From Paenibacillus sp. 1001270B_150601_E10 (GTDB lineage: Bacteria > Bacillota > Bacilli > Paenibacillales > Paenibacillaceae): DNA of 64,000 bases. A program made the translations under genes and the position numbers. Shown here piece after piece: positions 19,660 to 28,517 of this stretch. The notes beneath the pieces are model-generated. The model searched no databases. It was not told the DNA's origin and saw only the letters and a list, made by a program, of their open reading frames with translations. The DNA is taken from assembly GCF_015558675.1 (NCBI RefSeq), contig NZ_JADMOL010000020.1, positions 1-64,000 on the forward strand. The letters run 5' to 3'. Each line of letters begins with the position of its first letter. Within the stretch, counting starts at the first letter, position 1.

Positions 19660-19697
19660 AGCCGTAACGTTCACTTGAGTGAAAGGTGCGGCTTTTT
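19660..19697 (+). terminator. terminator after sigH
   Basis: AGCCG and CGGCT form the base, and TTCAC / GTGAA with loop TTGA forms the top of a bulged stem, followed by five T residues. Confidence 0.8.
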
Positions 19698-20066
19698 GCT
19701 TAAGGTGTTATCAATATTAGCTTAGTCTAAATGGAAAAGGGTGCAATTTTACGCTTGCGCGTTATGAGATGGGCGATAATAGAAGCGCCAATATACGTCA
19801 AAGATAAGTTTCATCGTTAGAGGTTTAGCAGGGATTAGAATATCCCATACTGACTTGTAGCATAGATCGCAGAAATGCTAGGTTCGCCCTGAAAAAAGAT
19901 GAAAACCTTTTTCGACAATTCGCAAATGGGTGTAGGTTACACCTCTCTATATGATACGTAGGACTCTTTTAGTTGAATAGAATTAACGATCATTTCCTTT
20001 GTATTATGGCAGTCGCCTATGGTAGAGTGAAAGGGCGTAATCCCCCATGGCTACGGTATCTAAGCA
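19698..20066. other. non-coding stretch between sigH and rpmG
   Basis: No gene is supported here. The only structure I see is a perfect short palindrome, GGTGTA-GGT-TACACC (19929-19943), and an A/T-rich inverted repeat GAAAAA..CTTTTTC just before it (19891-19914). Their function is unknown. Confidence 0.4.
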
Positions 20067-20095
20067 TTGACACAATATGACCCGTGTGATAAAGT
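20067..20095 (+). promoter_or_regulatory. candidate promoter of rpmG-secE-nusG
   Basis: A perfect TTGACA (20067-20072) is followed after 17 bases by TAAAGT (20090-20095). It is 89 bases upstream of rpmG. Confidence 0.55.
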
Positions 20096-20183
20096 GTATC
20101 AGGTAGCCCTAAATTTGCGTACGTTTTAGGTTAATTTTTGGCGCTTCTTATCTAATAGTGGTGTCTTTCAGGAGGTGTACGAC

Positions 20184-20333
20184 ATGCGCGTTATTATTAC
20201 GATGGCTTGCACGAATTGCAAACAACGCAACTATACAACTACGAAGAATAAGCGTAATCACCCAGACCGCATCGAGTTGAAGAAGTATTGTAAATTCTGC
20301 AACGAGCAAACTGCACATCGCGAAACAAGATAA
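20184..20333 (+). CDS. rpmG: 50S ribosomal protein L33 (zinc-binding form)
   Basis: This 49-codon gene encodes [17 protein letters not shown] and so on. The two pairs CTNC (residues 9-12) and CKFC (36-39) form the zinc ribbon of the C+ type of L33. CAGGAGGTG (20170-20178) precedes ATG 20184. Position before secE and nusG matches rpmGB of Bacillus subtilis. Confidence 0.95.
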   Translation: MRVIITMACTNCKQRNYTTTKNKRNHPDRIELKKYCKFCNEQTAHRETR

Positions 20334-20352
20334 GTCAGAGGAGGGGTAGTCC

Positions 20353-20562
20353 GTGGCTTTCTTAGGTAAGATGAAACAAAGTTTCGGTTCGATGTTTTCC
20401 TTCTTTGCCGACAGTTGGGGCGAGTTAAAGAAAGTTCGCTGGCCTAACCGTAAAGAGCTTACAAGTTATACGATTGTAGTACTTTGCACGGTCGTGTTTG
20501 TTGCGCTTTATTTTTGGGTGTTGGACATCGGGATTTCTGCGATCGTCGAAGCGATTATCTAA
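20353..20562 (+). CDS. secE: SecE, preprotein translocase subunit
   Basis: The 69-residue protein has the short single-span form of SecE found in Bacillota. The conserved cytoplasmic amphipathic helix (SWGELKKVRWPNRKEL) precedes one membrane segment (about residues 40-60). It clamps SecY in the SecYEG channel. The start is GTG 20353 after GAGGAGGGG (20339-20347). Confidence 0.94.
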   Translation: MAFLGKMKQSFGSMFSFFADSWGELKKVRWPNRKELTSYTIVVLCTVVFVALYFWVLDIGISAIVEAII

Positions 20563-20587
20563 TATAAGTCCCAAGGTGGCCTGAATT

Positions 20588-21121
20588 ATGGAAAAAAGAT
20601 GGTATGTTGTTCATACCTATTCCGGGTATGAAAACAAGGTTAAGGCGAATTTGGAGAAGCGTGTAGAATCCATGGGCATGGAGGATAAGATCTTCCGCGT
20701 TCTTGTTCCTATGGAAGAAGAAGTGGTAAACAAAGACGGTAAGAAAAAGACCGTCATGCGTAAGGTTTATCCAGGATACGTGCTAGTGGAAATGATTCAG
20801 ACAGACGAGTCTTGGTATGTTGTCCGCAATACACCAGGAGTGACTGGCTTTGTCGGTTCTACCGGTTCAGGGTCCAAGCCTATCCCGTTGCTTCCAGAAG
20901 AGGTTGAACAGATCTTGAAGACGATGGGGATGGAAGAGCCAAGACCTTCAGTCGAATTCGATCTCAAAGAATCTGTACGCATTAAAGTTGGTCCTTTTGC
21001 TAACTTTGTAGGTACAGTTGAGGAGATTGTGACGGATAAGCAGAAGCTTAAAGTTCACGTTAACATGTTTGGTAGAGAAACCCCTCTTGAATTGGATTAC
21101 CATCAAGTGGAGAAGATTTAA
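20588..21121 (+). CDS. nusG: NusG, transcription elongation and termination factor
   Basis: The 177-residue protein has the N-terminal NGN domain (RWYVVHTYSGYENKVK, MRKVYPGYVLVEM) that binds RNA polymerase, and a C-terminal KOW domain (VRIKVGPFANFVGTVEEI). Length is that of Bacillus NusG. It follows secE by 25 bases with AAGGTGG near the start. Confidence 0.96.
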   Translation: MEKRWYVVHTYSGYENKVKANLEKRVESMGMEDKIFRVLVPMEEEVVNKDGKKKTVMRKVYPGYVLVEMIQTDESWYVVRNTPGVTGFVGSTGSGSKPIPLLPEEVEQILKTMGMEEPRPSVEFDLKESVRIKVGPFANFVGTVEEIVTDKQKLKVHVNMFGRETPLELDYHQVEKI

Positions 21122-21196
21122 TAGATCTTGCATAGGTTTCTGTATGGTGGGTAAGGGAACTTCCGCCCACTTAATTAGCGTAAGGAGGTGCACGAC

Positions 21197-21622
21197 GTGG
21201 CGAAAAAAGTCATTAAAGTTGTGAAATTGCAAATTCCTGCAGGTAAGGCGAATCCTGCACCACCGGTTGGTCCTGCATTGGGTCAAGCAGGTGTGAACAT
21301 TATGGCGTTCACGAAGGAATTTAACGCGAGAACTGCAGAACAAGTAGGTTTGATTATTCCTGTTGAGATCTCTGTATTTGAAGACCGTTCCTTCACATTC
21401 ATCACAAAAACTCCGCCAGCTGCAGTATTGCTGAAAAAAGCGGCTAAAATCGAGAAGGGTTCCGGCGAACCTAACAAGAAAAAAGTTGCTACAGTAAAAC
21501 GCAGCGCTGTTCAAGAAATCGCTCAAACGAAGATGGAAGACTTGAACGCAGCAACTGTGGAAGCAGCAATGCGCATGGTTGAAGGTACAGCTCGTAGCAT
21601 GGGTATCGTTATCGAAGACTAA
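21197..21622 (+). CDS. rplK: 50S ribosomal protein L11
   Basis: With GTG 21197 as start the protein is 141 residues, the standard length. AAGGAGG (21182-21188) is well placed. The N-terminal motif [27 protein letters not shown] is the conserved thiopeptide/IF2-binding domain, and the C-terminal domain binds 23S rRNA in the GTPase centre. Confidence 0.96.
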   Translation: MAKKVIKVVKLQIPAGKANPAPPVGPALGQAGVNIMAFTKEFNARTAEQVGLIIPVEISVFEDRSFTFITKTPPAAVLLKKAAKIEKGSGEPNKKKVATVKRSAVQEIAQTKMEDLNAATVEAAMRMVEGTARSMGIVIED

Positions 21623-21683
21623 TTCGTAGTCTTCATACGCTGTGGGAGGTTTATCCGTTAATACCACAAAGGAGGAAATACTA

Positions 21684-22376
21684 ATGGCAAAACGCGGTAA
21701 AAAGTATATCGAAGCTGCAAAGCTTATCGATAAAGATGCAGTATATGAGCCAGCTGAAGCAATTGAGTTGGTGAAAAAAGCAGCAGTAGCTAAATTTGAC
21801 GAAACAGTTGAAGCAGCTGTTCGTTTGGGTGTAGACCCTCGTAAGCAAGACCAAGCAGTTCGTGGTGTTGTTGTCCTTCCTCACGGAACAGGTAAAACAA
21901 AACGCGTACTCGTATTCGCTAAAGGCGATAAAGCAAAAGAAGCGGAAGCAGCTGGTGCGGACTATGTTGGAGATCAAGATCTCATCAACAAAATCCAACA
22001 AGGCTGGTTCGACTTCGATGTCTGCGTAGCAACACCAGACATGATGAGTGAAGTAGGTAAATTGGGACGTATCCTCGGTGGTAAAGGTCTCATGCCTAAC
22101 CCTAAAGCCGGAACGGTTACTTTCGACGTTACTAAAGCTGTTCAAGAAATCAAAGCTGGTAAAATCGAGTACCGTTTGGATAAAGCAGGTCAAATCCATG
22201 CACCTATCGGTAAAGTATCCTTTGATGCTGACAAGTTGAACGAAAACTTGAAGTCTTTGATCGATGCTTTGAACCGTGCGAAGCCAGCTTCTGCAAAAGG
22301 TGTATATCTGAAGAACATTTCCGTTTCTTCTACGATGGGGCCAGCAGCACGTGTAAACACAGCTTCTTACCGTTAA
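21684..22376 (+). CDS. rplA: 50S ribosomal protein L1
   Basis: The 230-residue L1 forms the mobile L1 stalk near the E site. [19 protein letters not shown] is the diagnostic RNA-binding segment. AAAGGAGGA (21668-21676) precedes ATG 21684; an in-frame ATG at 21642 lies well before that site. In other bacteria L1 can repress its own operon; no such site was identified here. Confidence 0.96.
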   Translation: MAKRGKKYIEAAKLIDKDAVYEPAEAIELVKKAAVAKFDETVEAAVRLGVDPRKQDQAVRGVVVLPHGTGKTKRVLVFAKGDKAKEAEAAGADYVGDQDLINKIQQGWFDFDVCVATPDMMSEVGKLGRILGGKGLMPNPKAGTVTFDVTKAVQEIKAGKIEYRLDKAGQIHAPIGKVSFDADKLNENLKSLIDALNRAKPASAKGVYLKNISVSSTMGPAARVNTASYR

Positions 22377-22410
22377 GATTTGGTTCTGAATTGGTAAGTC
22401 ACGGTATCTG

Positions 22411-22440
22411 TTGACAATTGTCAATCAGACGTGGTACTCT
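22411..22440 (+). promoter_or_regulatory. candidate promoter of rplJ-rplL
   Basis: A perfect TTGACA (22411-22416) with TACTCT (22435-22440) after 18 bases lies just upstream of the L10 leader. The -10 is weak. Confidence 0.5.
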
Positions 22441-22483
22441 AATGAAGTTGTTGTGAACAACGTGATCTAACATTGAATAATCG

Positions 22484-22618
22484 TACCGTAGACAGTAGGT
22501 GCCGTAAGGCTTAATCTCCTACCGAGGTGTTCGAATAGAAGGAGTGCGAAGGTGTGTAGTTCACCTGCACATCATTCGCTCGTGATGCCTCTGTAGAATA
22601 CTTGCAGAGGCTTTTCTT
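22484..22618 (+). promoter_or_regulatory. L10 leader with attenuator (ribosomal protein L10 RNA element)
   Basis: The segment ACCGTAGACAGTAGGTGCC (22485-22503) with the partner CTCCTACCGAGG (22515-22526) is the core of the Bacillales L10 leader bound by the L10-L12 complex. It ends in a terminator GCCTCTG / CAGAGGC with a short T run (22587-22615), directly upstream of rplJ. Binding of excess L10-L12 is expected to favour termination. Confidence 0.85.
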
Positions 22619-22686
22619 ATGCTCGAGTAGGCCGGAATTGTCGGACAGGATGCGGTTGATAAACAATCTTGTAGGAGGTGGATCGA

Positions 22687-23190
22687 GTGGCAAACGCAAA
22701 AATTATCGAAGCTAAACAAAGTTCGGTAAATGAAATTGCTGACAAATTGCGCAACAGCGTAACAACAGTAGTTGCTGACTACCGTGGATTGAACGTTGCT
22801 CAAGTAACAGAGCTTCGTAAACAACTGCGTGAAGCTGGCGTTGAATTCCAAGTATTGAAAAATACAATGGTACGTCGTGCGACAGCAGAAGCTGAATTGA
22901 GTGAGCTTGACCAAGCATTGACTGGTCCTACAGCAATCGCGTTCAGCCGTGAAGACGCAGTAGCGCCTGCGAAGATCCTTCACGATTTCGCTAAGAAGAA
23001 TGAAGCTCTTGAAATCAAAGGTGGCGTTGTAGAAGGCCGCGTTGTTGATGTAGAGCAAATCCAAGCACTTGCAGCATTGCCAAACCGCGAAGGTTTGTTG
23101 TCCATGTTGCTCAGCGTGCTCCAAGCACCTATGCGCAACTTCGCACTTGCAGTCAAAGCAGTTGCAGAGAAGCAAGAAGCAGAAGCGTAA
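22687..23190 (+). CDS. rplJ: 50S ribosomal protein L10
   Basis: The 167-residue protein anchors the L7/L12 stalk. The N-terminal domain ([24 protein letters not shown]) binds 23S rRNA and its own leader. The C-terminal helix ([23 protein letters not shown]) binds L7/L12 dimers. The start is GTG 22687, preceded by TAGGAGGTG (22672-22680). Confidence 0.96.
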   Translation: MANAKIIEAKQSSVNEIADKLRNSVTTVVADYRGLNVAQVTELRKQLREAGVEFQVLKNTMVRRATAEAELSELDQALTGPTAIAFSREDAVAPAKILHDFAKKNEALEIKGGVVEGRVVDVEQIQALAALPNREGLLSMLLSVLQAPMRNFALAVKAVAEKQEAEA

Positions 23191-23253
23191 GATTGAGGTT
23201 CGGAACAACCGATATCGCAATATAAATTATTTACTAAAATGGAGGGTATCCTA

Positions 23254-23616
23254 ATGAGCAAAGAGCAAATCTTGGAAGCCATTAAAGGCATGTCCGTATT
23301 GGAATTGAACGATCTTGTAAAAGCAATCGAAGAAGAATTCGGCGTAACAGCTGCTGCTCCAGTAGCAGTAGTAGGCGGCGGCGCAGCAGAAGCTGCAGCT
23401 GAGCAATCTGAGTTCGACGTAATCTTGACTAGCCCAGGCGCTGGCAAAATCAACGTAATCAAAGTGGTTCGCGAAATCACTGGTCTTGGCTTGAAAGAAG
23501 CTAAAGAAGTTGTTGATAACGCTCCTAAAGCTGTTAAAGAAAAAGTTAGCAAAGAAGAAGCAGAAGCTGTTAAAGCTAAGCTTGAAGAAGCTGGCGCAAC
23601 TGTTGAACTTAAATAG
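23254..23616 (+). CDS. rplL: 50S ribosomal protein L7/L12
   Basis: The 120-residue acidic stalk protein has an N-terminal dimerisation region, an Ala/Gly-rich hinge ([19 protein letters not shown], about 37-55) and a globular C-terminal domain ([31 protein letters not shown]) that recruits translation GTPases. ATG 23254 follows GGAGGG. Confidence 0.97.
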   Translation: MSKEQILEAIKGMSVLELNDLVKAIEEEFGVTAAAPVAVVGGGAAEAAAEQSEFDVILTSPGAGKINVIKVVREITGLGLKEAKEVVDNAPKAVKEKVSKEEAEAVKAKLEEAGATVELK

Positions 23617-23638
23617 TCATCGTTGTGACTGTAAGTAT

Positions 23639-23670
23639 AAACCCCTTGAAGATTCTTCAAGGGGTTTATT
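23639..23670 (+). terminator. terminator after rplL
   Basis: AAACCCCTTGAA / TTCAAGGGGTTT is a nearly perfect 12-bp stem with a short T-rich tail. It closes the rplJL transcript. Confidence 0.88.
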
Positions 23671-23768
23671 GTCTAGGATACGCAGTCTTCCATACAGGCG
23701 CTTTAGCCGCATCTTAGACAATGAACACATAGGCTTGCAGTTCGGCCGGGGATAGGAGGTATACTCCC

Positions 23769-24377
23769 ATGGAGCATTATTATAGCAATAAGCAGCAAGT
23801 CGGTCATGATCGAAAGCAGCTGCAGTTTAATCTAAGAGGACATCCGCTTCGATTTGTGTCGGATGCCGGAGTCTTCTCCAAGGATGCTGTCGATTATGGA
23901 AGTCGAGTGTTGATTGAGCATATGGATATTGCAGAGAACAGCAAGGTTCTAGATGTAGGCTGTGGATACGGTCCGATTGGTCTCACAGCTGCAAAGCTTG
24001 CTCCGCATGGACAGGTATATATGGTGGATGTGAATGAACGTGCTCTAGCACTTGCAAAGGAGAATGCCAAGCTTAACGGAATCTCAAATGCAACCATATT
24101 TCAAAGTGATGCCTTAGCTGAGGTGAATGATAGAGACTTTGATGTGATTTTGACCAATCCTCCTATTCGAGCTGGTAAGGATGTTGTTCATCGGATATTT
24201 GAAGAGGCTTATGAGCATCTATCGATAGGTGGAAGCCTGTGGATTGTCATTCAGAAGAAGCAAGGTGCACCATCTGCGGTAGCGAAGCTGGAATCTCTAT
24301 TTGGAGAAGGGCAGGTAGAAGAGGTAGCGAAGGATAAAGGATATCGAATCTATCAAGCCATTAAGTCCAACATATAG
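23769..24377 (+). CDS. ybxB: YbxB, class I SAM-dependent methyltransferase (RsmC-like)
   Basis: The 202-residue protein has a methyltransferase motif I VLDVGCGYGPIG (about 57-68), an acidic motif II (VDVNERAL) and the catalytic NPPIRAGK that marks N2-guanine RNA methyltransferases of the RsmC/RlmG type. The Bacillus orthologue YbxB sits in this same place between rplL and rpoB. An rRNA guanine target is an inference from family. ATAGGAGG precedes ATG 23769. Confidence 0.88.
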   Translation: MEHYYSNKQQVGHDRKQLQFNLRGHPLRFVSDAGVFSKDAVDYGSRVLIEHMDIAENSKVLDVGCGYGPIGLTAAKLAPHGQVYMVDVNERALALAKENAKLNGISNATIFQSDALAEVNDRDFDVILTNPPIRAGKDVVHRIFEEAYEHLSIGGSLWIVIQKKQGAPSAVAKLESLFGEGQVEEVAKDKGYRIYQAIKSNI

Positions 24378-24416
24378 GTTAAATTAGAGGAATTGAAATA
24401 AAATGTTTTTTTAAAG

Positions 24417-24445
24417 TTGACTCTGATTGACCATTATGTTATTAT
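24417..24445 (+). promoter_or_regulatory. candidate upstream promoter of rpoB (P1)
   Basis: TTGACT (24417-24422) and TATTAT (24440-24445) are 17 bases apart; an overlapping TATAAT at 24448-24453 could also serve with TTGACC at 24427. They lie in the 416-base gap between ybxB and rpoB. Confidence 0.5.
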
Positions 24446-24609
24446 TATATAATGTCAGTATTAGGATGGTCTCCATGTCTTTACTTGGCTAAAATGTCAA
24501 GCCCTTTTTTGAAAAAGGATGCATACATTTTCGTTAACTAACGTATAATGTTTACATTTTGGGCAAGTCTATCGGATATGTAGAGATCGTGAAACGGTGA
24601 GAAATGACG

Positions 24610-24667
24610 GCACGAACATACGGCGTCCATCGCAGTTATATGCGTAGGTCGTGATCGTGCGTTTTTT
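24610..24667 (+). promoter_or_regulatory. possible attenuator in the rpoB leader
   Basis: GCACGA (24610-24615) pairs with TCGTGC (24655-24660), directly followed by G and six T residues. Inside, CGCA / TGCG (24631-24634, 24641-24644) makes a smaller hairpin. The shape is that of an intrinsic terminator about 130 bases upstream of the rpoB start. Function is inferred; I know of no named RNA family that fits. Confidence 0.45.
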
Positions 24668-24702
24668 GTCTTTTGCTTCTCACAATTCCAAATTATTACG
24701 TT

Positions 24703-24731
24703 TTGGGTGTCCCTTTCGTGGACTTTATTAT
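24703..24731 (+). promoter_or_regulatory. candidate downstream promoter of rpoB (P2)
   Basis: TTGGGT (24703-24708) and TATTAT (24726-24731) have a 17-base spacer and lie after the attenuator-like hairpin, so this transcript would bypass it. Confidence 0.4.
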
Positions 24732-24793
24732 AAAGGATGACGAAAAGGATTCGCAATCCATTTTTTTTAGTAGACATGAGGGGTGAGTATAAG

Positions 24794-27700
24794 TTGGCAG
24801 GACATCTTGTTCAAAATGGACGACGCACTCGGCGTAGTTACGCGCGCATCAAAGAGGTTCTCGAAGTTCCGAACTTGATTGAAATCCAACAGAAATCGTA
24901 CCAATGGTTTTTGGATGAAGGATTGAGAGAAATGTTCCAAGACATCTCTCCAATTCAGGATTTCACAGGTAATCTTGTTCTGGAATTCGTCGATTACAGC
25001 TTAGGTGAGCCGAAATACTCGGTCGATGAATCAAAAGAACGTGATGTAACATATGCAGCACCACTTCGTGTGAAGGTGCGCCTTCTTAATAAAGAAACCG
25101 GAGAGGTGAAGGAACAAGAAGTATTCATGGGTGATTTCCCGCTCATGACAGAAACAGGTACCTTCATTATCAACGGCGCAGAACGCGTAATCGTCAGCCA
25201 GTTAGTTCGATCCCCAAGTGTCTATTTCAGCACGAAACTTGACAAGAACGGGAAGAAAAACTACTCGGCTACCGTTATTCCTAACCGTGGTGCGTGGCTT
25301 GAATTAGAGACAGATGCGAAGGATATCATCTATGTGCGTATTGATCGCACACGTAAGATTCCTGTTACTGTTCTCTTGCGTGCGCTTGGTTTCGGTACGG
25401 ATGAGCAAATCTTAGAGTTGCTCGGACACGATGAATATATTCGCAATACGCTGGACAAGGACAACACGGATTCCACAGAGAAAGCGCTGATTGAGATCTA
25501 TGAGCGCCTTCGTCCGGGCGAACCGCCTACGCTTGACAATGCGAAGAGCTTGTTGATCGCTCGCTTCTTTGATCCAAAGCGTTATGATCTGGCGAATGTT
25601 GGTCGTTATAAGATCAACAAGAAGCTCCATATCAAAAACCGTTTGTTCAATCAACGTTTGGCTGAAACTTTGATTGACGTTGAAACAGGAGAGATCATTG
25701 CAGAAGCTGGTCAAATGATTGACCGTCGTCTTCTCGATGAGATTATGCCTCGTCTTGAATCCGATGTTGGTTTCAAGAATTATCAAGTTGCAGGCGGAGT
25801 GATGGAGTCGGAAGATATTCCTCTCCAATGCATTAATGTATTCTCCCCGATTGAAGACGGGAAAGTCATTAAAGTTATTTCCAACGGCTTGATTGACAAG
25901 TCCGTTAAACATATCACGCAATCTGATATCATTGCATCGATTAACTATTTCATTAATCTCTTGCATGGTATCGGTGATACAGACGATATCGACCATTTGG
26001 GCAATCGTCGTTTGCGTTCCGTAGGTGAGCTCCTTCAGAACCAATTCCGTATTGGTTTGTCCCGTATGGAACGTGTGGTTCGTGAACGTATGTCCATCCA
26101 GGATGCGAACGTGATTACGCCTCAGGCATTGATCAACATTCGTCCTGTGATTGCGTCGATCAAGGAGTTCTTCGGTAGCTCCCAGCTTTCGCAGTTTATG
26201 GACCAAACGAACCCGCTTGCTGAGCTGACGCATAAACGCCGCTTGTCTGCATTGGGACCTGGCGGTCTCACGCGTGAGCGTGCAGGCTTTGAAGTTCGAG
26301 ACGTTCACCCATCTCACTATGGTCGTATGTGTCCAATTGAGACTCCAGAGGGTCCGAACATCGGTTTGATCAACTCCTTGTCTACATTCGCTCGTGTGAA
26401 CGAGTATGGATTTATCGAAGCGCCATATCGCTGGATAGATCCGAAGACAGGTAAGGTTACCGATCATATCGATTACATGACAGCTGACGAAGAAGACAAC
26501 TATGTTGTTGCTCAGGCGAACGCTCCTCTGGATGATGACGGTTCGTTCCGCGATGAGACAGCGATTGTTCGTTATAACAAACAATCCGACAACATTTTGA
26601 CGATGCCTACTGAACGTATTGACTACATGGACGTATCGCCAAAACAGGTTGTATCTGTCGCAACAGCGCTTATTCCGTTCTTGGAAAACGATGACTCCAA
26701 CCGTGCGCTCATGGGATCAAACATGCAGCGTCAGGCGGTACCTCTTTTGATACCGCAAGCGCCATTCGTTGGTACAGGTATGGAACACAAGTCTGCTAAA
26801 GACTCTGGTGTATGTATTGTATCCAAAGTGGACGGAATTGTTGAACGTGTAAACGCCAATGAAATTCAAGTCCGCGAGGTTCAAGTTATCGATGGTAGAG
26901 AGGTCCGCGGCGACCTTGTTAAATATAAGCTTCAAAAATTCATGCGTTCCAACCAAGGTACTTGCATCAACCAACGTCCTCTTGCGAAAAAAGGTGACAT
27001 GGTGAAGAAGGGTGACATCCTTGCAGATGGTCCTTCTACAGAAATGGGTGAATTGGCGCTTGGACGCAACGTGGTCGTTGCCTTCATGACATGGGAAGGT
27101 TACAACTACGAGGATGCGATTCTGTTGTCTGAGAAGCTCGTGAAAGAAGACGTGTATACCTCCATTCACATTGAGGAGTATGAGTCTGAAGCGCGTGATA
27201 CGAAGCTTGGGCCAGAAGAGATCACTCGTGACATCCCTAACGTAGGTGAAGAAGCGCTGAAGAACTTGGATGAGCGCGGGATTATCCGTGTTGGTGCTGA
27301 GATCAAGGCGGGCGACATCCTCGTTGGTAAAGTTACGCCTAAAGGTGTAACGGAGCTGACAGCGGAAGAACGCTTGCTCCATGCGATCTTCGGTGAAAAA
27401 GCTCGCGAAGTTCGAGATACTTCCTTGCGTGTGCCTCATGGTACTGACGGTATTGTCGTAGACGTGAAAGTCTTTACTCGTGAGAATGGCGATGAGTTGC
27501 CACCAGGTGTTAATCAACTCGTTCGTGCTTATATTGCGCAAAAACGTAAGATCTCTGAAGGGGATAAGATGGCGGGACGTCACGGTAACAAGGGTGTCAT
27601 CGCTCGTATCCTTCCAGAAGAAGATATGCCGTTCCTTCCAGATGGAACGCCAGTTCAAGTCGTCTTGAACCCACTAGGTGTACCATCTCGTATGAATATT

Positions 27701-28336
27701 GGTCAGGTGCTCGAGGTTCACTTGGGTATGGCCGCTCGTTACCTCGGTATGCACATGGCTACGCCAGTATTTGATGGTGCGACAGAGTATGACGTATTCG
27801 ATACGATGGAAGAAGCAGGCATGCAGCGCAATGGTAAGACGGTCTTGTATGATGGACGTACAGGTGAACGCTTCGAGCGCGAAGTAACTGTAGGCGTCAT
27901 GTACATGATCAAACTGGCGCACATGGTTGACGATAAGATCCATGCACGTTCAACTGGTCCATACTCGCTTGTTACGCAGCAGCCGCTCGGTGGTAAAGCA
28001 CAGTTCGGTGGACAGCGCTTCGGTGAGATGGAGGTATGGGCACTTGAGGCATATGGTGCAGCCTACACGCTTCAAGAAATTCTTACCGTTAAGTCAGATG
28101 ACGTGGTTGGCCGCGTGAAGACGTACGAATCGATCGTCAAAGGCGAGAACGTTCCAGAACCGGGTGTTCCTGAATCCTTCAAGGTATTGATTAAGGAGCT
28201 TCAAAGCTTGGGTATGGACGTGAAGATCTTGACTGAGAATGAAGAAGAGATCGAAATGCGCGAATTTGATGAAGATGACGACGTACCGCAAGATAAGCTG
28301 AATCTTGGCTTAGATGACGATTACGCTGTGGAGTAA
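24794..28336 (+). CDS. rpoB: RNA polymerase beta subunit
   Basis: The 1180-residue subunit holds half of the RNA polymerase active centre. TTG 24794 is taken as start: AGGGGTGAG precedes it, and the protein then begins [19 protein letters not shown], in line with the conserved N-terminus. The rifampicin-binding cluster [20 protein letters not shown] and [10 protein letters not shown] has the ordinary susceptible residues. The C-terminal [22 protein letters not shown] is present. The acidic tail ([12 protein letters not shown]) is typical. It is followed by rpoC after 181 bases containing a hairpin. Confidence 0.96.
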   Translation: MAGHLVQNGRRTRRSYARIKEVLEVPNLIEIQQKSYQWFLDEGLREMFQDISPIQDFTGNLVLEFVDYSLGEPKYSVDESKERDVTYAAPLRVKVRLLNKETGEVKEQEVFMGDFPLMTETGTFIINGAERVIVSQLVRSPSVYFSTKLDKNGKKNYSATVIPNRGAWLELETDAKDIIYVRIDRTRKIPVTVLLRALGFGTDEQILELLGHDEYIRNTLDKDNTDSTEKALIEIYERLRPGEPPTLDNAKSLLIARFFDPKRYDLANVGRYKINKKLHIKNRLFNQRLAETLIDVETGEIIAEAGQMIDRRLLDEIMPRLESDVGFKNYQVAGGVMESEDIPLQCINVFSPIEDGKVIKVISNGLIDKSVKHITQSDIIASINYFINLLHGIGDTDDIDHLGNRRLRSVGELLQNQFRIGLSRMERVVRERMSIQDANVITPQALINIRPVIASIKEFFGSSQLSQFMDQTNPLAELTHKRRLSALGPGGLTRERAGFEVRDVHPSHYGRMCPIETPEGPNIGLINSLSTFARVNEYGFIEAPYRWIDPKTGKVTDHIDYMTADEEDNYVVAQANAPLDDDGSFRDETAIVRYNKQSDNILTMPTERIDYMDVSPKQVVSVATALIPFLENDDSNRALMGSNMQRQAVPLLIPQAPFVGTGMEHKSAKDSGVCIVSKVDGIVERVNANEIQVREVQVIDGREVRGDLVKYKLQKFMRSNQGTCINQRPLAKKGDMVKKGDILADGPSTEMGELALGRNVVVAFMTWEGYNYEDAILLSEKLVKEDVYTSIHIEEYESEARDTKLGPEEITRDIPNVGEEALKNLDERGIIRVGAEIKAGDILVGKVTPKGVTELTAEERLLHAIFGEKAREVRDTSLRVPHGTDGIVVDVKVFTRENGDELPPGVNQLVRAYIAQKRKISEGDKMAGRHGNKGVIARILPEEDMPFLPDGTPVQVVLNPLGVPSRMNIGQVLEVHLGMAARYLGMHMATPVFDGATEYDVFDTMEEAGMQRNGKTVLYDGRTGERFEREVTVGVMYMIKLAHMVDDKIHARSTGPYSLVTQQPLGGKAQFGGQRFGEMEVWALEAYGAAYTLQEILTVKSDDVVGRVKTYESIVKGENVPEPGVPESFKVLIKELQSLGMDVKILTENEEEIEMREFDEDDDVPQDKLNLGLDDDYAVE

Positions 28337-28344
28337 ACTTTTAG

Positions 28345-28384
28345 GCTGCGGTGGTGGGCGATTTAGGCGCTTAGCCACCGCGGC
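28345..28384 (+). other. GC-rich hairpin between rpoB and rpoC
   Basis: GCTGCGGTGG pairs with CCACCGCGGC over 10 positions (one G-T), starting 9 bases after the rpoB stop. Only GTGATTTTT follows, so it is at best a weak terminator. It could also be an RNA processing or stability element. Confidence 0.6.
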
Positions 28385-28517
28385 GTGATTTTTCTCCATT
28401 TGTCGATATACGATGGTTAGGGTTGAGCTGCATAAGGCAGCTTTCATCCGAAGTTCACTAGGCCGTCTGTAATCAAGACGGTGATCTCAAGTACAGATTA
28501 AGGAGGGTCGCTCCTAG

